DNA from: an uncultured Oscillospiraceae bacterium | Lineage (GTDB): Bacteria > Bacillota > Clostridia > Oscillospirales > Oscillospiraceae | DNA length: 26,435 nt | NCBI GenBank assembly: GCA_934593275.1 | Contig: CAKTQE010000027.1 | Span: forward strand, 1 to 26,435 | Reading direction: 5' to 3' | Part shown: piece by piece, positions 14,755 through 22,222 of the stretch | Numbering within the stretch: the first letter of the stretch is position 1 | Layout: each line of letters begins with the position of its first letter | Notes under the pieces: model-generated | Told to the model about the DNA's origin: nothing | Databases searched by the model: none | Seen by the model: only the letters and a program-made list of their open reading frames with translations | Made by a program: the position numbers and the translations under genes

Positions 14755-16245
14755 CTATGATTGTTCCCGGGCGGTCCGGTCACTTTTTAGGCCCAGTACA
14801 AACAGCAGCGCAAGCACCACCAGCAGGGCCAGTCCAAAGGGCCGGGCTACGAGGCCGGGTAAATTGTCGGCGTATTGCATCAATGCCCGCCGCAGAGAGG
14901 TGTCCGCGGTTGGGCCTACCAGAAGCCCCAGTACAAAGGGGGCAATGGGATAGTGATACAGTTTCATCAGATACCCCAAAAGGCCAAACAAGGCCAGCTG
15001 GATCAGGGCAAAGGGGGTTCCCGTAGCACTGTAGGCTCCTACAGCGCAGAGGACCGCCACCAGGGGCATGAGCAAGCTCTGGGGGATGGTCAGAATGCGA
15101 ATGGTAAACTTGGAGCAAAGGAAGGACACCAGCCCCATGGCCACCGCTGCCATCAGCAGCAGCATACACAGCCCGCAGAGGATGCCGGGGGTTTCCAGCA
15201 GCAGCGTGGGACCCGGATGCAGGTTCATAATGAACATGGCCGAAAGGAAGATGGCCGCCGTAGAGCTTCCGGGGATGCCCAGGGCCAGGGCGGGGATCAA
15301 TGCCCCCGCGGAACAGGCATTGTTGGCCACTTCCGCCGCGATAATGCCCTCTTCCGAGCCGTTGCCAAACTTCTCTTTCTTCTTGGAGGACCGCTTGGCC
15401 AGGTCATAGGAAAACCAACAGGCAGCGGATTCCCCGATGCCGGGGATAAAGCCGATCCACAGTCCCGCCAGGGAAGACCGGAGCATATTGAGGGTGTTGG
15501 CCTTTAAAACGTTCCAGTTGAGCTTGGGAAAGCCCGTCTCCTCCACCGTCCGCTGGGGTTCCGGCTGCCGCAGGGTGTAAAGCACCTCCCCCAGGCCAAA
15601 CAGGCCCAGCATGGCGATAACGCTGTTAAAGCCGGAGAGCAGTTCCCGTCTGCCGTAGGTAAACCGCAGCACGGACTGCACGCCCTCCGCCCCAGTCAGG
15701 GACAGCAGGCACCCGGCCAGGGCCGCGATCCAGCCCCGTCTCCGGCTGCCGCCGGAAATAGAGCCGCAAATCAGCAGACCGAAGACGCAGAACAAAAAGG
15801 TCTCCCAATCTCCGAATTTCAGGGCCATGCCGGTGACAAAGGGCTGAATGAGAAAAATCAGCACTGTGCCAACCAAAGTGCCTACCACAGAGGCGGCAAT
15901 GGAATAACCTACGGCCTCCCGTCCCCTGCCCTGCTTGGTCAGGGCGTTGCCGTCCAAACAGGTAGCTGCCGCCGCCGGAGTGCCGGGGATATTGATAAGA
16001 CTGGCGGTAATACCGCCGGAGCCGCAGGAGGCTACGAAAATGCCCACAAGCAGAGCCATACCGTGGGTGTATTCCAGCCGGAACACCAGGCCCAGACACA
16101 GGGCCATGCCCATGGTAGGCCCAAGGCCCGGAACCACGCCTACAACAAAGCCCAGGAACACGCCCCCCACCATAAACAGCCAGACCAGAGGGTCCGCCAA
16201 AAAGGCCCCGGCTGCCTGGGGCAAATAAGACCATTCCGAAAACAT
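14755..16245 (-). CDS. tctA: Tripartite tricarboxylate transporter, large membrane subunit (TctA)
   Basis: The true start is the ATG at 16243-16245 with AAGGAGG 8 bases upstream; the longer frame overlaps tctB. The 496-residue protein has the normal TctA length and about 12 membrane segments. It carries family motifs GFVVGVVPGLGPTMGMAL and ASLINIPGTPAAAATCLDG in the first half. The inverted second-half counterparts are GIGESAACWFSYDLAKR and ALALGIPGSSTAAI. TctA is the ion-coupled permease of TTT systems, which take up citrate-like, dicarboxylate or other organic acids with a high-affinity binding protein. The substrate cannot be read from sequence. It is followed by ridA and preceded by tctB, 14 bases away. 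Confidence 0.92.
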   Translation of the reverse strand: MFSEWSYLPQAAGAFLADPLVWLFMVGGVFLGFVVGVVPGLGPTMGMALCLGLVFRLEYTHGMALLVGIFVASCGSGGITASLINIPGTPAAAATCLDGNALTKQGRGREAVGYSIAASVVGTLVGTVLIFLIQPFVTGMALKFGDWETFLFCVFGLLICGSISGGSRRRGWIAALAGCLLSLTGAEGVQSVLRFTYGRRELLSGFNSVIAMLGLFGLGEVLYTLRQPEPQRTVEETGFPKLNWNVLKANTLNMLRSSLAGLWIGFIPGIGESAACWFSYDLAKRSSKKKEKFGNGSEEGIIAAEVANNACSAGALIPALALGIPGSSTAAIFLSAMFIMNLHPGPTLLLETPGILCGLCMLLLMAAVAMGLVSFLCSKFTIRILTIPQSLLMPLVAVLCAVGAYSATGTPFALIQLALFGLLGYLMKLYHYPIAPFVLGLLVGPTADTSLRRALMQYADNLPGLVARPFGLALLVVLALLFVLGLKSDRTAREQS

Positions 16246-16259
16246 AGGCGCGTCCTCCT

Positions 16260-16718
16260 TTACAGTAGTTTGAGTCCAAGGAGACCCGGAATCAGCACCA
16301 GGGCCACCAGGCAGTAAACCGCACTCAGCACCAGCAGTTCCAAGGGCCGGCGACCCTTGTTCACCAGGAACAGCATGGCCGTAAGATAAGTGGCTGTGGG
16401 CAAGGCAAAGCCCAGCTGGGCTACCAGCAGCAGATAGGTAACCGTCAGCGCCACCACCGCGGCAGACCGGAAAGTCACGCCACCTGTTGTTGCCGAGGCT
16501 TCTTTTCCGTTCCACAGGGCCACCGTCAGCCGGATGCCCTGGAACACCACCAGGGCAGACAGCAGCACCGGCAGAAACTTGGCTTCCGTGAGATACCCCA
16601 CCAGTCCGGGGGTTTTCACCGGGTTCTTCCGAATCTGGATTGCAAGCACCAGATACCATAGGCCCGCCGCCGTGACGATCAGGCCCTCGGCACTCTGGCG
16701 TAATTTTTTCTTGTCCAT
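16260..16718 (-). CDS. tctB: Tripartite tricarboxylate transporter, small membrane subunit (TctB)
   Basis: The 152-residue protein has four hydrophobic segments (about 10-30, 45-65, 80-115, 127-150). This is the typical length and topology of TctB, the poorly conserved small membrane subunit that pairs with TctA. Sequence identity alone would be weak; the assignment rests on topology and on its place between tctC and tctA. An AAGGA ribosome binding site lies upstream, and tctC ends 9 bases before it. Confidence 0.85.
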   Translation of the reverse strand: MDKKKLRQSAEGLIVTAAGLWYLVLAIQIRKNPVKTPGLVGYLTEAKFLPVLLSALVVFQGIRLTVALWNGKEASATTGGVTFRSAAVVALTVTYLLLVAQLGFALPTATYLTAMLFLVNKGRRPLELLVLSAVYCLVALVLIPGLLGLKLL

Positions 16719-16727
16719 AGGCAGTCC

Positions 16728-17792
16728 TTACTCCGGCCAGGCATTGGCCCCGGCGGCCCGGTCATTGGCAGGGAATGTGAAGTCCTCAATCCGGGGAATC
16801 TGATAGTCCTGGGGGTTCCCGGTGGAAATCCCCGTATCATACAGACCCCAGGCGTAGATGGATTCCAGTCTGGCACACATTTCGTCACTTTCCTGGCCGG
16901 TCATCTCCGCGGTCTCCAAGCCCTTGGACTGACAGAACTGCTGCCATGCTTCGCTTTTTACCGCCGCCTGGAACGCAGTGCGAATGGTTTTGACCTTTTC
17001 TGCAGGGGTGTCTCTGGGTACCCGGAAGCCCCAGTACAAAAGACCTTGCAAATCTTCCAGGGCGGGGTAATCCTCCAGAAGACTGGGAACCTGATAGCTG
17101 CCCTTTACGCAGTCAATATCCCGGGGGGTGCTGTCGCAGATGCCCAGAATGCGAATGTCGCCGCTCTGGGCCAGATCCATAATGTCAGACAGGCCGCACC
17201 AGGACCAGACCACTTCCCCGGCCACCACCTTGATGGCAGCGGAACGGCCCCCGTCATAGGGTACGGAGTTGCCGGTAAGCCCCATGGTGTCCAGCATCAG
17301 CTGGCCGGTGAGTTGGTTGATGCTGCCAAGGCCCGCATTGCCCCACTTCATGGTGCTGTCTGTCTTCATGGCATCAAAAAGCTGCCCGGCAGTTTTATAA
17401 GGGGACTTCCCGGAAACGAACAGCACATAAGGAGAGGTGGCGGCATAGAAGCCGTAAAAATCCTCCCAGCCCAGGTCCGCATAGCCCAGGGTCCGCCAAC
17501 CGGAAACCGTATGGGCCACATCCCCCAGCCAGGTATTGCCGTCATGGGCCGCGGCCTCTACCTGCTGTCCGGCAATGGAGCCGGAACCGCCGGTGACGTT
17601 CACCAGATTGAAGCTGGCCCCCATCTCTTGGGACATGATGGCCGCCAACTGCCGGGCCACGGTATCCGCCGTACCTCCGGCTGTATAGCAGATGTCGATT
17701 TCAATTTTCTGCTGTCCGGCGGCTGTTCCGGCACTGCATCCGGTGAGAAGAATGAACAGCACCAGCAAAACCGCAAGCATCCGTTTTTTCAT
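16728..17792 (-). CDS. tctC: Tripartite tricarboxylate transporter substrate-binding lipoprotein (TctC)
   Basis: The start is the ATG at 17790-17792 behind GAAAGGAG; the longer open frame would include the promoter. The 354-residue product has a lipoprotein signal with lipobox LLTGC (C19), as expected for a binding protein tethered in a single-membrane cell, and then a Bug/TctC-type domain. Family features include the early YTAGGTADTVARQLA segment that lines the ligand carboxylate site, MGASFNLVNVTGGSGSIAG, and GNAGLGSINQLTGQL. It captures the substrate and delivers it to TctAB. It is the first gene of tctCBA-ridA. Confidence 0.9.
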   Translation of the reverse strand: MKKRMLAVLLVLFILLTGCSAGTAAGQQKIEIDICYTAGGTADTVARQLAAIMSQEMGASFNLVNVTGGSGSIAGQQVEAAAHDGNTWLGDVAHTVSGWRTLGYADLGWEDFYGFYAATSPYVLFVSGKSPYKTAGQLFDAMKTDSTMKWGNAGLGSINQLTGQLMLDTMGLTGNSVPYDGGRSAAIKVVAGEVVWSWCGLSDIMDLAQSGDIRILGICDSTPRDIDCVKGSYQVPSLLEDYPALEDLQGLLYWGFRVPRDTPAEKVKTIRTAFQAAVKSEAWQQFCQSKGLETAEMTGQESDEMCARLESIYAWGLYDTGISTGNPQDYQIPRIEDFTFPANDRAAGANAWPE

Positions 17793-17844
17793 TGGTTGTC
17801 TCCTTTCCGCACAAGGGAAAACGTGTCTATCCAAGGGATAATAC

Positions 17845-17873
17845 ATCATACCAAATCATCCTTGGAATTTCAA
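17845..17873 (-). promoter_or_regulatory. Promoter of tctCBA-ridA operon
   Basis: On the minus strand TTGAAA (17868-17873), a 17-base spacer ending in TGG and TATGAT (17845-17850) form a strong promoter about 50 bases before tctC. Confidence 0.75.
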
Positions 17874-17875
17874 GA

Positions 17876-17906
17876 CAGACCGGTCTTCCTTTGGCAGACC
17901 GGTCTG
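17876..17906 (-). terminator. Perfect 11-bp hairpin after patB-like gene
   Basis: CAGACCGGTCT pairs exactly with AGACCGGTCTG around a 9-base loop, 10 bases past the stop codon of the aminotransferase-like gene. The downstream tail UCUUG is poor, and the tct -35 begins right after it. It may be a terminator or, because it is itself built of ACCGGT palindromes, an operator next to the tct promoter. Confidence 0.55.
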
Positions 17907-17915
17907 TGTGTAGAC

Positions 17916-19085
17916 TTACAGGCTGTTGACCGCTTTTTCCAGCCGTTCCAGGGCCTGCTCTACCGTGGAGTGGGGGCAGGCGATGTTCATGCGCATAAAG
18001 CCGGTGCCGCCGGGTCCAAAGGTGGAGCCGTCATTGAGGCCCAGCTTGGCCTTGTTGAACATAAAGGCTTTCAGCTCTTCCTGGGTCATGTTCAAATCCC
18101 GGCAGTCCAGCCACATGAGATAGGTGGCCTCCGGCTCTGCCATCTTGATCCGGGGAATGCGGTCTTTCATGTAAGACATCATCATATCCCGGCTCTTTTG
18201 CAGATACTGCATCATCTCGTCGGCGTAGTAGTCACACTTGTTGTAAGCGGTGACGAAGCTCAGCATCCCGAAGATGGTCCGGCCATAGTTCTTGTTGTTC
18301 ACAATGGTGATCTCGATGTTCTCCCGGATCTGTTCATTGGGAATAATGGCCGCGCCGGTACGGAAACCGGCAATGTTAAAGGTCTTGCTGGGGTTGATGA
18401 GGACGATGCAATTGTTGGCGAATTCCTCACTGATGGAGCCAAAGGGAATGTGCTTGTAGCCCTCATAGGTCAGGTCGCAGTGGATTTCGTCAGAGATCAC
18501 CAGCACGTGGTGCTTGATGCACAGTTCCCCGATGCGCTTCAGCTCTTCCAGGGTGAAGCAGCGCATGGCGGGGTTGTGGGGGTTGGACATGAAGAACAGC
18601 TTGGTGCGGGGGTCTTTCAGCTTGTTTTCCAGGTCCTCAAAGTCGATCTGGTACTTGCCGTTCTCGTCCTGTACCAGCCGGTTTTCCAGCAGCTGACGGC
18701 CATTGTTGCGCACAATGGCGGAGAAAGGCGGGTAAACAGGAGGCTGAATCACCACCTTGTCGCCGGGGTAGGAATAGGCCCGGATGGCGTACATCAGGAA
18801 AGGCAGAACGCCGTTGGCGTACTTGACCCAGTGGGGGTCTACGTTCCAGCCGAAGCGCACCCGCTCCCAACGGGCGGCGGCTTCCTCAAACTCGAAAGAC
18901 TCGATGGGGTAGCCGAAGCAGGGGTGCATGGCCCGCTGCTGGATGGCCTGAGAAATCTCCACCGGCACGGCAAAGTCCGTATCCGCGATCCACATGGGGA
19001 TCACGTCTTCGGGGTAACAGGCCGCCTCATACTTCTTGCACTCAGAAGCCCGGCGGTCAATGATCTCATCAAAATTATGTCTCAT
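17916..19085 (-). CDS. PatB/MalY-type PLP-dependent aminotransferase or C-S beta-lyase
   Basis: The 389-residue protein is a fold-type I PLP enzyme of the MalY/PatB group. Landmarks are the N-terminal MWIADTDFAVP, the cofactor-stacking tyrosine region PPVYPPF (Y118), the SNPHNPAMRCF loop, SDEIHCDL with D199, and the Schiff-base lysine K234 in NPSKTFNIAG. Members cleave cystathionine, cysteine and related C-S substrates to pyruvate and ammonia via 2-aminoacrylate; some are aminotransferases. The start follows GGAGATACAGTT. Its neighbours are a DcuC-like carrier upstream, a TTT transporter and RidA downstream, and a divergent FadR-type regulator. These suggest a catabolic role, with RidA clearing the imine product. 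Substrate identity is unproven. Confidence 0.88.
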   Translation of the reverse strand: MRHNFDEIIDRRASECKKYEAACYPEDVIPMWIADTDFAVPVEISQAIQQRAMHPCFGYPIESFEFEEAAARWERVRFGWNVDPHWVKYANGVLPFLMYAIRAYSYPGDKVVIQPPVYPPFSAIVRNNGRQLLENRLVQDENGKYQIDFEDLENKLKDPRTKLFFMSNPHNPAMRCFTLEELKRIGELCIKHHVLVISDEIHCDLTYEGYKHIPFGSISEEFANNCIVLINPSKTFNIAGFRTGAAIIPNEQIRENIEITIVNNKNYGRTIFGMLSFVTAYNKCDYYADEMMQYLQKSRDMMMSYMKDRIPRIKMAEPEATYLMWLDCRDLNMTQEELKAFMFNKAKLGLNDGSTFGPGGTGFMRMNIACPHSTVEQALERLEKAVNSL

Positions 19086-19141
19086 AACTGTATCTCCTAA
19101 TCAACAACAATGGCCTAAAAAAGCTTTGACTCTTTCAGAAC

Positions 19142-19192
19142 GCAGCGGCAGCGGGAATCTTGTTTTCAGGCAAAGACTCCGCTGCCAGCCGC
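19142..19192 (-). other. GC-rich stem-loop between dcuC-like and patB-like genes
   Basis: GCAGCGGCAGCGGGA at 19142-19156 can pair imperfectly with TCCGCTGCCAGCCGC at 19178-19192. There is no U-tract directly behind it, so it may be an mRNA-processing or partial-termination hairpin that sets the ratio of the two proteins. Read-through is plausible, since no promoter was found in the 123-base gap. Confidence 0.4.
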
Positions 19193-19208
19193 AAGGTTTT
19201 TAGATTCC

Positions 19209-20582
19209 TCAGATTCCGAATACGATAAAGGTGGTAATGAAGCAAACCAGCACGCCGAAGAGCATGGGAACGGCGTTGCGCTTGCACAGGGTCATGGGTT
19301 CCTCCTCCACCATGCCGGATACGGCGATCATGGCACCGCAGAAGGGAGAGAAGCAACGGGACAGGCCGCCGGTCAGGTGCATGGGTACCAGCAGCAGACC
19401 GTTGTGAACGCCCAGGGTGGCAGCCATATCGGCACCCATGGAGCCGAAAGCGTACCAGGGAGCGTTGGAAGAACCGGTGAGCAGGGCGGTACCGATCTGG
19501 ATGGCAGCCATGGCCACGGCCACGATGATCACCGCGCCGCTGATGTTGGAGAGCATACCGCACAGCACGTCAATGCCCTTGAGCTTCTTGATGGCTTCCG
19601 CAAAGACGGAGGCAACGGAAATCAGAACGATGATGTTGTTGAAGTAGTTGCCCATCCATACCCAGAGCTTTTTCAGGTTGTCCTGGAGACGGTTCATGTC
19701 CTTCTTCACAATCAGGTCCACAATAAAGAACAGGAAGAAGCAGATGATGTGGGCGGTGATGACGTCCATCTTCACGCCGTCAACAAAGCTGAATACAACC
19801 ACCAGGGTCAGGGGGATCAGGGGGAACAGGCCGTAGAACGCGGGTACGCCCAGGTCGGAGATCTTGATGTCTGCCTTAGCTTCCTCAGAGATGACCAGGC
19901 CGCCGAACTCTTTCTTATCCATGTGCTGGAACCAGAAGCCCATGAAAATGCCGACACAAACGATGGTCACCGGTCCGATGATCAGCTCGTAGTTGGTGAA
20001 CCACTCCATGGGAGAGCAGTTCAGGATCTCGGTAGCGGCGAAAATGCCGGTGGAGTCGTTGGGCCCCAAATCCATACCGCCGATGGCCACGCAGGCGGCA
20101 GCGGCACTGAGCTTGCTGACACCCATACGGGTCAGGATGGGGAACATGGTGGCCATAAACAGCAGGCCCAGGGCGATCTGGCTGGTGATGAAGATTTTCA
20201 GTACGGCACCGATCATGTAAACCAGAGCCAGAACGATGTAGGGGTTCTTAATGGGCTTCAGCAGCTTGCTGGCACTGAGAGCCAGGACATCCGCTGCCTT
20301 GGTGTGGTTCATGAGCATGACATAGCCGCCAATCATCATCAGGCGGATGCCGGTGCCGGAAAGGGTGCTGACAAACTTGGCCCGGATCACATCGAAGATG
20401 TCCAGCCACATATTGCCGGTAGTGCCGTCACCCAGTACAGATTTACCGGTGACGATGGTGGCAGCAGCCAGACCGATGACGCCTAAAAACAGGAAGGTCA
20501 GACGGGTATCGACCTTTTTCAGGATCATGGTCACGGCAGCAGCTACCAGGAGTGCTGTGAGAATAACGTACAGAAAGTCCAT
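19209..20582 (-). CDS. DcuC-type C4-dicarboxylate/organic-acid carrier
   Basis: I start at the ATG at 20580-20582 because GGAGG sits about 7 bases upstream; the upstream in-frame ATG lies in the leader. The 457-residue membrane protein has about 12 hydrophobic segments. Its SGTGIRLMMIGGYVMLMNHTKA, GGMDLGPNDSTGIFAA and TGSSNAPWYAFGS stretches and the C-terminal LTGGLSRCFSPFCGAMIAVSG region are typical of the DcuC/anaerobic C4-dicarboxylate carrier group. In enterobacteria DcuC exports succinate, but many clostridial homologues sit next to amino acid enzymes and may move other carboxylates. It is the first gene of the block controlled from the divergent FadR-type region. Confidence 0.85.
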   Translation of the reverse strand: MDFLYVILTALLVAAAVTMILKKVDTRLTFLFLGVIGLAAATIVTGKSVLGDGTTGNMWLDIFDVIRAKFVSTLSGTGIRLMMIGGYVMLMNHTKAADVLALSASKLLKPIKNPYIVLALVYMIGAVLKIFITSQIALGLLFMATMFPILTRMGVSKLSAAAACVAIGGMDLGPNDSTGIFAATEILNCSPMEWFTNYELIIGPVTIVCVGIFMGFWFQHMDKKEFGGLVISEEAKADIKISDLGVPAFYGLFPLIPLTLVVVFSFVDGVKMDVITAHIICFFLFFIVDLIVKKDMNRLQDNLKKLWVWMGNYFNNIIVLISVASVFAEAIKKLKGIDVLCGMLSNISGAVIIVAVAMAAIQIGTALLTGSSNAPWYAFGSMGADMAATLGVHNGLLLVPMHLTGGLSRCFSPFCGAMIAVSGMVEEEPMTLCKRNAVPMLFGVLVCFITTFIVFGI

Positions 20583-20613
20583 GATTTCTCCTCCAATATA
20601 ATATTCCGCATAC

Positions 20614-20630
20614 GACATTCGTCATATGTC
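20614..20630. promoter_or_regulatory. Possible operator at dcuC-like transcription start
   Basis: GACAT-N7-ATGTC is an inverted repeat covering the expected transcription start of the dcuC-like gene. A related half site (GACAT) is at 20722. The position suits repression, probably by the divergent FadR-type regulator; this is inference. Confidence 0.4.
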
Positions 20631-20640
20631 TTATGTCCAG

Positions 20641-20669
20641 AGTTTAGCAGATTGTATCCCAGTTTACAA
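20641..20669 (-). promoter_or_regulatory. Promoter of dcuC-like gene
   Basis: TTGTAA (20664-20669), 17 bases and TAAACT (20641-20646) on the minus strand precede the ATG by about 58 bases. Confidence 0.65.
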
Positions 20670-20724
20670 GATGGAAGCTTACACAAAATGCGAACTTCTT
20701 TTTTGTCGAAAAATCACAGTAGAC

Positions 20725-20738
20725 ATCATACGTATGAT
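20725..20738. promoter_or_regulatory. Perfect palindrome ATCATACGTATGAT, candidate FadR/GntR operator
   Basis: A 14-base perfect palindrome lies midway between the divergent dcuC-like and regulator promoters. GntR/FadR-family operators are short palindromes often with a G-T-N-A-C-like centre; here the centre is TACGTA. Assignment to the neighbouring regulator is by position. Confidence 0.55.
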
Positions 20739-20786
20739 ATGTTATATTTAGAGACAATTGTCCCAAAGACGCCGGAATGCAGTGGA

Positions 20787-20815
20787 TTGACATTTCCACC
20801 AAAACCATATATACT
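20787..20815 (+). promoter_or_regulatory. Promoter of FadR-type regulator gene
   Basis: Perfect TTGACA (20787-20792), a 17-base spacer and TATACT (20810-20815). The transcript would have a leader of about 100 bases, in which no convincing riboswitch or leader peptide is seen. Confidence 0.8.
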
Positions 20816-20924
20816 ATAGATTGTGGCTATTATCAGGTATTTTTTGCAATTTTTTGCAGAATATTCCTTTTATCGCTGATTATGTATCCACCTTCGGAGG
20901 GATCAAAGAACGGAGTGGTCGCTC

Positions 20925-21686
20925 ATGTCTTCCAACAAAACCCTTTCCGCCATCGTGGCTAATAAAATTGAGAATCAAATCATCTGCGGCAACTGGCAGG
21001 TCGGCAGTCAGATTCCCCCGGAGCAGGAACTGATGCAGGTCTTTGACGTCAGCCGCATCACCGTCCGGGAGGCCATCAAGACCCTGGTATCCCGGGACGT
21101 TCTGGAAATTCGCCGGGGCTGCGGTACCTTTGTCAGCGCGGTACCCGGCCTATCCACCGACCCCCTGGGTCTGCGTTTTATCGCGGATGACGACCTGAAC
21201 ACCCATCTGTTTGAGGCCCGGCAAGTCCTGGAGCCAACGGTCTGCCGTCTGGCCGCTCTCCGGGGGGATGAAGAAGAACTGGCCCTTCTCAAGCAGCTGG
21301 CCCAGGACATTGACGACCTGGATGCCCAATTGCAGGGAAAGAAAACCACCCCGGAGGTCATTCAGGCCATTGCCGCCAAGGACATTGCCTTCCATACCTT
21401 CCTGTGCCGCATGAGCAAAAACCCGGTGTTTGAGCGGATGCTGCCGGTGATCATCAAGTCCGTCCGGGCTTCCTACTCCCTCCTGGTACCCAGACTCTCC
21501 AACAGCCCCCGGGTCTCCATCCACGGCGAAATCTACAAAGCCGTTGCCGCCCATGACGGTGACGAGGCCTACCGCCTGATGCTGGTCCACCTGGACAACA
21601 GCCGGAAAGGCTTCGACCGCAAAACCGAAAAAGAAGCCGCCCGAAGGTCCGGCAAAACAAAAGAATCCGCCCCCTCAGAAGTATAA
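20925..21686 (+). CDS. GntR-family transcriptional regulator, FadR/FCD subfamily
   Basis: The 253-residue protein has an N-terminal winged helix (about 8-72) with the GntR signature GSQIPPEQELMQVFDVSRITVREAI and the wing RRGCGTFVS. An all-helical FCD ligand domain follows (about 92-220), with LFEARQVLEPTVCRLAA, DIAFHTFLCRMSKN and IHGEIYKAVAAHD carrying the usual Asp/His metal-site residues. FCD regulators bind small carboxylates and usually repress adjacent catabolic genes. The C-terminal 30 residues are charged and probably disordered. It is divergent from the dcuC-like gene and very likely controls it. The ATG follows CGGAGTGG. Confidence 0.92.
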   Translation: MSSNKTLSAIVANKIENQIICGNWQVGSQIPPEQELMQVFDVSRITVREAIKTLVSRDVLEIRRGCGTFVSAVPGLSTDPLGLRFIADDDLNTHLFEARQVLEPTVCRLAALRGDEEELALLKQLAQDIDDLDAQLQGKKTTPEVIQAIAAKDIAFHTFLCRMSKNPVFERMLPVIIKSVRASYSLLVPRLSNSPRVSIHGEIYKAVAAHDGDEAYRLMLVHLDNSRKGFDRKTEKEAARRSGKTKESAPSEV

Positions 21687-21707
21687 GCCCCCCGGGGCAG
21701 AAAAATA

Positions 21708-21748
21708 GCGCGCACGCAGACCGTTTTCCTGCGTGCGCGCCTTTTTTC
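21708..21748. terminator. Strong bidirectional intrinsic terminator
   Basis: GCGCGCACGCAG (21708-21719) pairs perfectly with CTGCGTGCGCGC (21729-21740), followed by CTTTTTTC. On the minus strand the tail is TATTTTTC, so it also ends the convergent repeat-protein gene. Confidence 0.93.
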
Positions 21749-21798
21749 GGGGATTTTGGGATGTTGGGTGATTTCCTTTGTCCCAACGGCACAAAACC

Positions 21799-22191
21799 TT
21801 ACTTCTGCTGACCGTTTACCAGACCGTTTTTCAGGCCGTCCTTGATCCCGTTTACCAGGCCGTTTTGAAGGCCCTGGGCCATGCCCTTTGCGTAGCCATT
21901 TACGAGACCGTTCACCTGGCCATTCTTGAGGCCCTGGGTGTAGCCGTCTACGTAGCCGTTTACAAGGCCGTTCACCTGGCCGTTCTTGAGGCCCTGGGTG
22001 TAGCCGTCTACGCAGCCGTTTACAAGGCCGTTCACCTGGCCGTTCTTAAGGCCCTGGGTGTAGCCGCTCTTGTAGCCCTCTGTCAGGCCGTTCTTCAGGC
22101 CGTTGGGTGCATCGGCACTGGCAGTGACGGCACCGCAGGTGGCGATAGAGACGGCAGCAATAACGGATGCGATCATTCTTTTGGTTTTCAT
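21799..22191 (-). CDS. Small secreted protein of 25 consecutive x-Gly-x-x tetrapeptide repeats
   Basis: The 130-residue protein has a Sec signal peptide (1-26, cleavage expected after ASA). From residue 30 to 129 it consists only of tetrapeptides [N/D/Q/E/S/K]-G-[L/Y/Q/I/M/C]-x, 25 in unbroken register, with glycine at position 2 of every one. Five tetrads (QGLK NGQV NGLV NGYV DGYT) form a 20-residue higher-order unit present three times. The spacing of glycine every fourth residue is that of a glycine-zipper or GxxxG helix; Yae1-type domains have a loosely similar pattern, but this is not a recognised family. There is no wall anchor, so it is probably released or surface-associated. The SD is AAAGGGG. 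It is expressed from a PhoB-like promoter shared with the neighbouring two-component system. Confidence 0.85.
   Translation of the reverse strand: MKTKRMIASVIAAVSIATCGAVTASADAPNGLKNGLTEGYKSGYTQGLKNGQVNGLVNGCVDGYTQGLKNGQVNGLVNGYVDGYTQGLKNGQVNGLVNGYAKGMAQGLQNGLVNGIKDGLKNGLVNGQQK
21899..22070. repeat. Three tandem 60-bp repeats inside the tetrapeptide-repeat gene
   Basis: The blocks starting near 21899, 21959 and 22019 are nearly identical over 50 or more bases and repeat with an exact 60-base period, matching the 20-residue protein unit. High DNA identity in addition to protein identity suggests recent duplication, and copy number may vary between strains without changing the frame. Confidence 0.9.
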
Positions 22192-22222
22192 GGTAAAAAT
22201 ACCCCTTTCATGTTTTACTTGG

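Noticed and set aside
17046..19100. 684-codon plus-strand open frame
   Set aside because: It is antisense to the well-supported tctC and patB-like genes. Its composition is low-complexity (His/Gly/Val rich) as expected from the reverse frame of GC-rich genes, and it has no recognisable domain.
19377..20486. 369-codon plus-strand open frame
   Set aside because: It is antisense to the dcuC-like gene, with His/Asp/Gln-rich translation, no ribosome binding site and no domain.
20816..20924. 100-base leader of the FadR-type gene as a riboswitch
   Set aside because: No conserved riboswitch core or terminator/antiterminator pair is visible, only a weak hairpin near the ribosome binding site.
21899..22070. 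Tandem 60-bp repeats as a possible CRISPR array
   Set aside because: There are no unique spacers: the whole 60-base period is repeated, and it encodes the tetrapeptide repeats in frame.
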